NCBI GenBank assembly: GCA_017354595.1
Contig: JAFMQQ010000178.1
Span: forward strand, 1-6,651
Source of the DNA: Micromonosporaceae bacterium
Lineage (GTDB): Bacteria > Actinomycetota > Actinomycetes > Mycobacteriales > Micromonosporaceae
DNA: 6,651 nucleotides
Direction: 5' to 3'
The notes beneath the pieces are model-generated. The model was not told where the DNA came from. It was given only the letters and a program-made list of their open reading frames with translations, and ran no database searches. Below are positions 5,436 to 6,651 of this stretch, in pieces. The position numbers and the translations under genes were made by a program. Every line of letters starts with the position of its first letter. Position 1 is the first letter of the stretch.

Positions 5436-5806
5436 GTCGTGAATACTATCTGGTCACCCGCGACCGGCCCAGCGCCCGGGCGTTCGTCCGCATGCTGACC
5501 GAGGCCGCCGGGCACAACCTCGACATCGACGGCGACTTCGAAGACCCGGACGACTACCTGAACATCAGCTCCGACGACCTGTGGATCGAGGTCGAGCCAC
5601 CCGGTCACGTCGAGGCGATCGATCTCACCGACCTCGATGAGGACGCCACCTTGCCGCAGCCGGACGGGGAAGGCTGCCTCTGGTACGCGGTCGCCAACGT
5701 TCCCGGCGGGGCGCCACCGATCAGCGCGGACATCATCTGGAAGGCGTTCCTCGACCTCGCCCAGGCATACAACGGCATCGCCATCGATGCGCAGGCCCAT
5801 CCATAG
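5432..5806 (+). CDS. Small acidic protein, possible second immunity protein
   Basis: The family was not recognised. This 124-aa product is strongly acidic: I count 25 Asp/Glu against 6 Arg/Lys, most of the acids in residues 31-80 (for example DIDGDFEDPDD, 31-41). It begins MSREYYLVTRD and ends with a conserved-looking IIWKAFLDLAQAYNGIAIDAQ (101-121). There is no signal peptide or membrane segment. High acidity is typical of proteins that block nucleases by covering the basic active-site face, so a protective role against the upstream nuclease is reasonable. It might also be a remnant immunity gene against another toxin. The start is inside an ATGA overlap with the previous gene, so the two are probably translationally coupled. 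The ATG at 5432 gives a natural N-terminus; an ATG at 5363 would overlap the upstream gene by 73 bases. Confidence 0.65.
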   Translation: MSREYYLVTRDRPSARAFVRMLTEAAGHNLDIDGDFEDPDDYLNISSDDLWIEVEPPGHVEAIDLTDLDEDATLPQPDGEGCLWYAVANVPGGAPPISADIIWKAFLDLAQAYNGIAIDAQAHP

Positions 5807-5821
5807 CCGGCAGACGGCCGG
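5807..5821. terminator. Minimal hairpin filling a 15-bp convergent gap
   Basis: CCGGC (5807-5811), loop AGACG, and GCCGG (5817-5821) fill the whole space between the stop codons of the acidic-protein gene and the convergent response-regulator gene. The stem is only 5 bp with no U-tract. It may be a weak two-way terminator. Confidence 0.4.
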
Positions 5822-6484
5822 TCAGTCGACCCGCAGCCCGGACTCGATCGCGAAGACCACCAGCTGCGCCCGGTCGCGGGCGTGCAGCTTGACCATCGCG
5901 CGGCTGACGTGCGTGCGTACGGTGTCCGGGCTGACCACCAGCTCGGCCGCGATCTCGGCATTGGAGCGGCCGGTGGCGACCCAGGCCGCGATCTCCCGCT
6001 CCCGGTCGGTGAGCTCACCCAGGCGCGGATGCGGCTTGGCCGCGCGCGGACGGGTACCGAACTCCTCGATCACGCGCCGGGTCACCGACGGGGCGAGCAG
6101 CGAGCCACCGTCGGCGACCACCCGTACCGCCTCCAGCAGCCGGGCCGGCTCCGCGTCCTTGAGCAGGAACCCGCTCGCCCCCAGGCGAAGCGACTCGAAG
6201 ACGTACTCGTCCAGCTCGAAGGTGGTCAGCATGACCATCCGTACCCCGGCCAGGCTCCCGTCCGCGACCACCTGCTCCAGCAGACCCAACCCGTCCAGTA
6301 CCGGCATCCGGATGTCGCAGAGCACCACGTCCGGGCGGGTACGGCGGAGCATGGCGAGCCCGTCGCGACCATCGCCCGCCTCACCGACCAGTTCCAGGTC
6401 GGACTCGGCCCGGATGATGGTCGCCAGGCCCATCCGTACCAGTGGCTGGTCGTCGACGAGCGCCACCCGGATCCGGCCGATCAT
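5822..6484 (-). CDS. NarL/LuxR-type two-component response regulator
   Basis: The 220-aa product is a DNA-binding regulator switched on by phosphorylation. The receiver domain (about 4-120) has the acidic pair D11/D12, the phospho-acceptor D57 in VVLCDIRMP, the switch Thr in MLTTF (85-89) and K109 in LLKD. All key residues are present. A short linker is followed by a LuxR-type helix-turn-helix: LTDREREI (158-165), then GRSNAEIAAELVVSPDTVRTHVSRAMVKL over 172-200. Length is standard for the family. The start ATG has AGGGAG (6495-6490) five bases upstream and overlaps the stop of the upstream sensor kinase (ATGA), so the two form one operon and most likely one phosphorelay pair. Target genes are unknown. 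It is convergent with the toxin operon, so co-regulation is not implied by layout. Confidence 0.95.
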   Translation of the reverse strand: MIGRIRVALVDDQPLVRMGLATIIRAESDLELVGEAGDGRDGLAMLRRTRPDVVLCDIRMPVLDGLGLLEQVVADGSLAGVRMVMLTTFELDEYVFESLRLGASGFLLKDAEPARLLEAVRVVADGGSLLAPSVTRRVIEEFGTRPRAAKPHPRLGELTDREREIAAWVATGRSNAEIAAELVVSPDTVRTHVSRAMVKLHARDRAQLVVFAIESGLRVD

Positions 6485-6651
6485 GCCGTCTCCCTGACCG
6501 CCGCCACTGGAATCACTGCCTGTACCCGGAAACCGGTCGCCTCAGGGCCGGTCTGGGCGTGCCCTCCCGGGGCACGCAGTGGGCTGGTCTGGGCGTGCCC
6601 TCCCGGGGCACGCAGTGGGCTGGTCTGGGCGTGCCCTCCCGGGGCACGCAG
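6481..6651 (-). CDS. Sensor histidine kinase, C-terminal end (partial)
   Basis: Only the last 56 codons lie in the window. They end in TGFRVQAVIPVAAVRETA, which matches the final strand of the HATPase domain in NarL-type (DesK/HisKA_3) kinases, where a GGFRV-x-x-x-[IL]P pattern is usual. The TGA overlaps the ATG of the response regulator, the normal kinase-then-regulator order. Before the final strand the frame consists wholly of a repeated 12-residue unit, LRAPGGHAQTSP, present three times up to the window edge. In ordinary family members a single short Gly/Pro loop such as LRAGPxxGG sits there. The repeats therefore look like an expansion of that loop after the nucleotide-binding core. The kinase core and sensor domain are outside the window, so activity cannot be judged. 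Confidence 0.82.
   Translation of the reverse strand: MRAPGGHAQTSPLRAPGGHAQTSPLRAPGGHAQTGPEATGFRVQAVIPVAAVRETA
6544..6651. repeat. 36-bp tandem repeat, at least three copies, each with a hairpin
   Basis: Copies occupy 6544-6579, 6580-6615 and 6616-6651. The last two are identical, and the first differs at 6544 and 6549. The unit is 12 codons, so copy-number changes keep the kinase frame. Each copy contains GCGTGCCC-TCCCG-GGGCACGC, an 8-bp stem with a 5-base loop (for example 6557-6577). The array touches the window edge, so the full copy number is unknown. Confidence 0.95.

Noticed and set aside
6544..6651. Possible CRISPR array because of regular 36-bp units with inner palindromes
   Set aside because: The units are directly adjacent with no variable spacers, and they translate in frame within a kinase gene.

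Overview
The window is very GC-rich, with short intergenic gaps and start-stop overlaps. It encodes an F420-type luciferase-like oxidoreductase, carries an HspR (HAIR) operator, has WXG/YxxxD-type secretion substrates and at least one apparently leaderless gene. Together these point to a high-GC actinomycete, plausibly Micromonosporaceae or a relative; the family-level guess is inference. No tRNA, rRNA, CRISPR array, transposase or complete mobile element is visible.

Layout. Positions 1-180 (minus) hold the 5' end of a gene whose product starts with a Tat signal peptide. Positions 181-455 are a divergent regulatory region. In it a sigma-R/SigH-type promoter (GGAAT-N18-GTT) has an HspR inverted repeat set inside its spacer, driving a small heat-shock protein gene (456-902, plus). 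A perfect 15-bp hairpin (914-945) separates that gene from a convergent SAM-dependent O-methyltransferase (1037-1723, minus). The methyltransferase diverges from an F420-dependent LLM oxidoreductase (1837-2685, plus), which appears to be leaderless.

Positions 2686-2988 are non-coding and lead into the most interesting part, a tight four-gene operon (2989-5806, plus). Its genes are: (1) a 134-aa helical protein with a YxxxD type VII secretion motif and a proline-rich tail; (2) a 400-aa protein with an N-terminal WxG helical domain, a PD-(D/E)xK-like nuclease domain and a Pro/Glu/Val-repeat tail; (3) a 275-aa unassigned soluble protein, the likely immunity protein; (4) a 124-aa strongly acidic protein, a possible second immunity protein. 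Stop-start spacings are a 1-nt overlap, a 12-nt gap and a 4-nt overlap, so the genes are probably co-expressed. The best reading is a type VII-secreted polymorphic nuclease toxin with its secretion partner and two protective proteins. No secretion-machine gene lies in the window, so export would depend on an ESX system elsewhere.

Positions 5822-6651 (minus) hold the 3' end of a sensor histidine kinase followed by its NarL/LuxR-type response regulator, joined by an ATGA overlap. The kinase C-terminus contains an in-frame 36-bp tandem repeat, at least three copies that run off the window edge. Each copy can form a hairpin.
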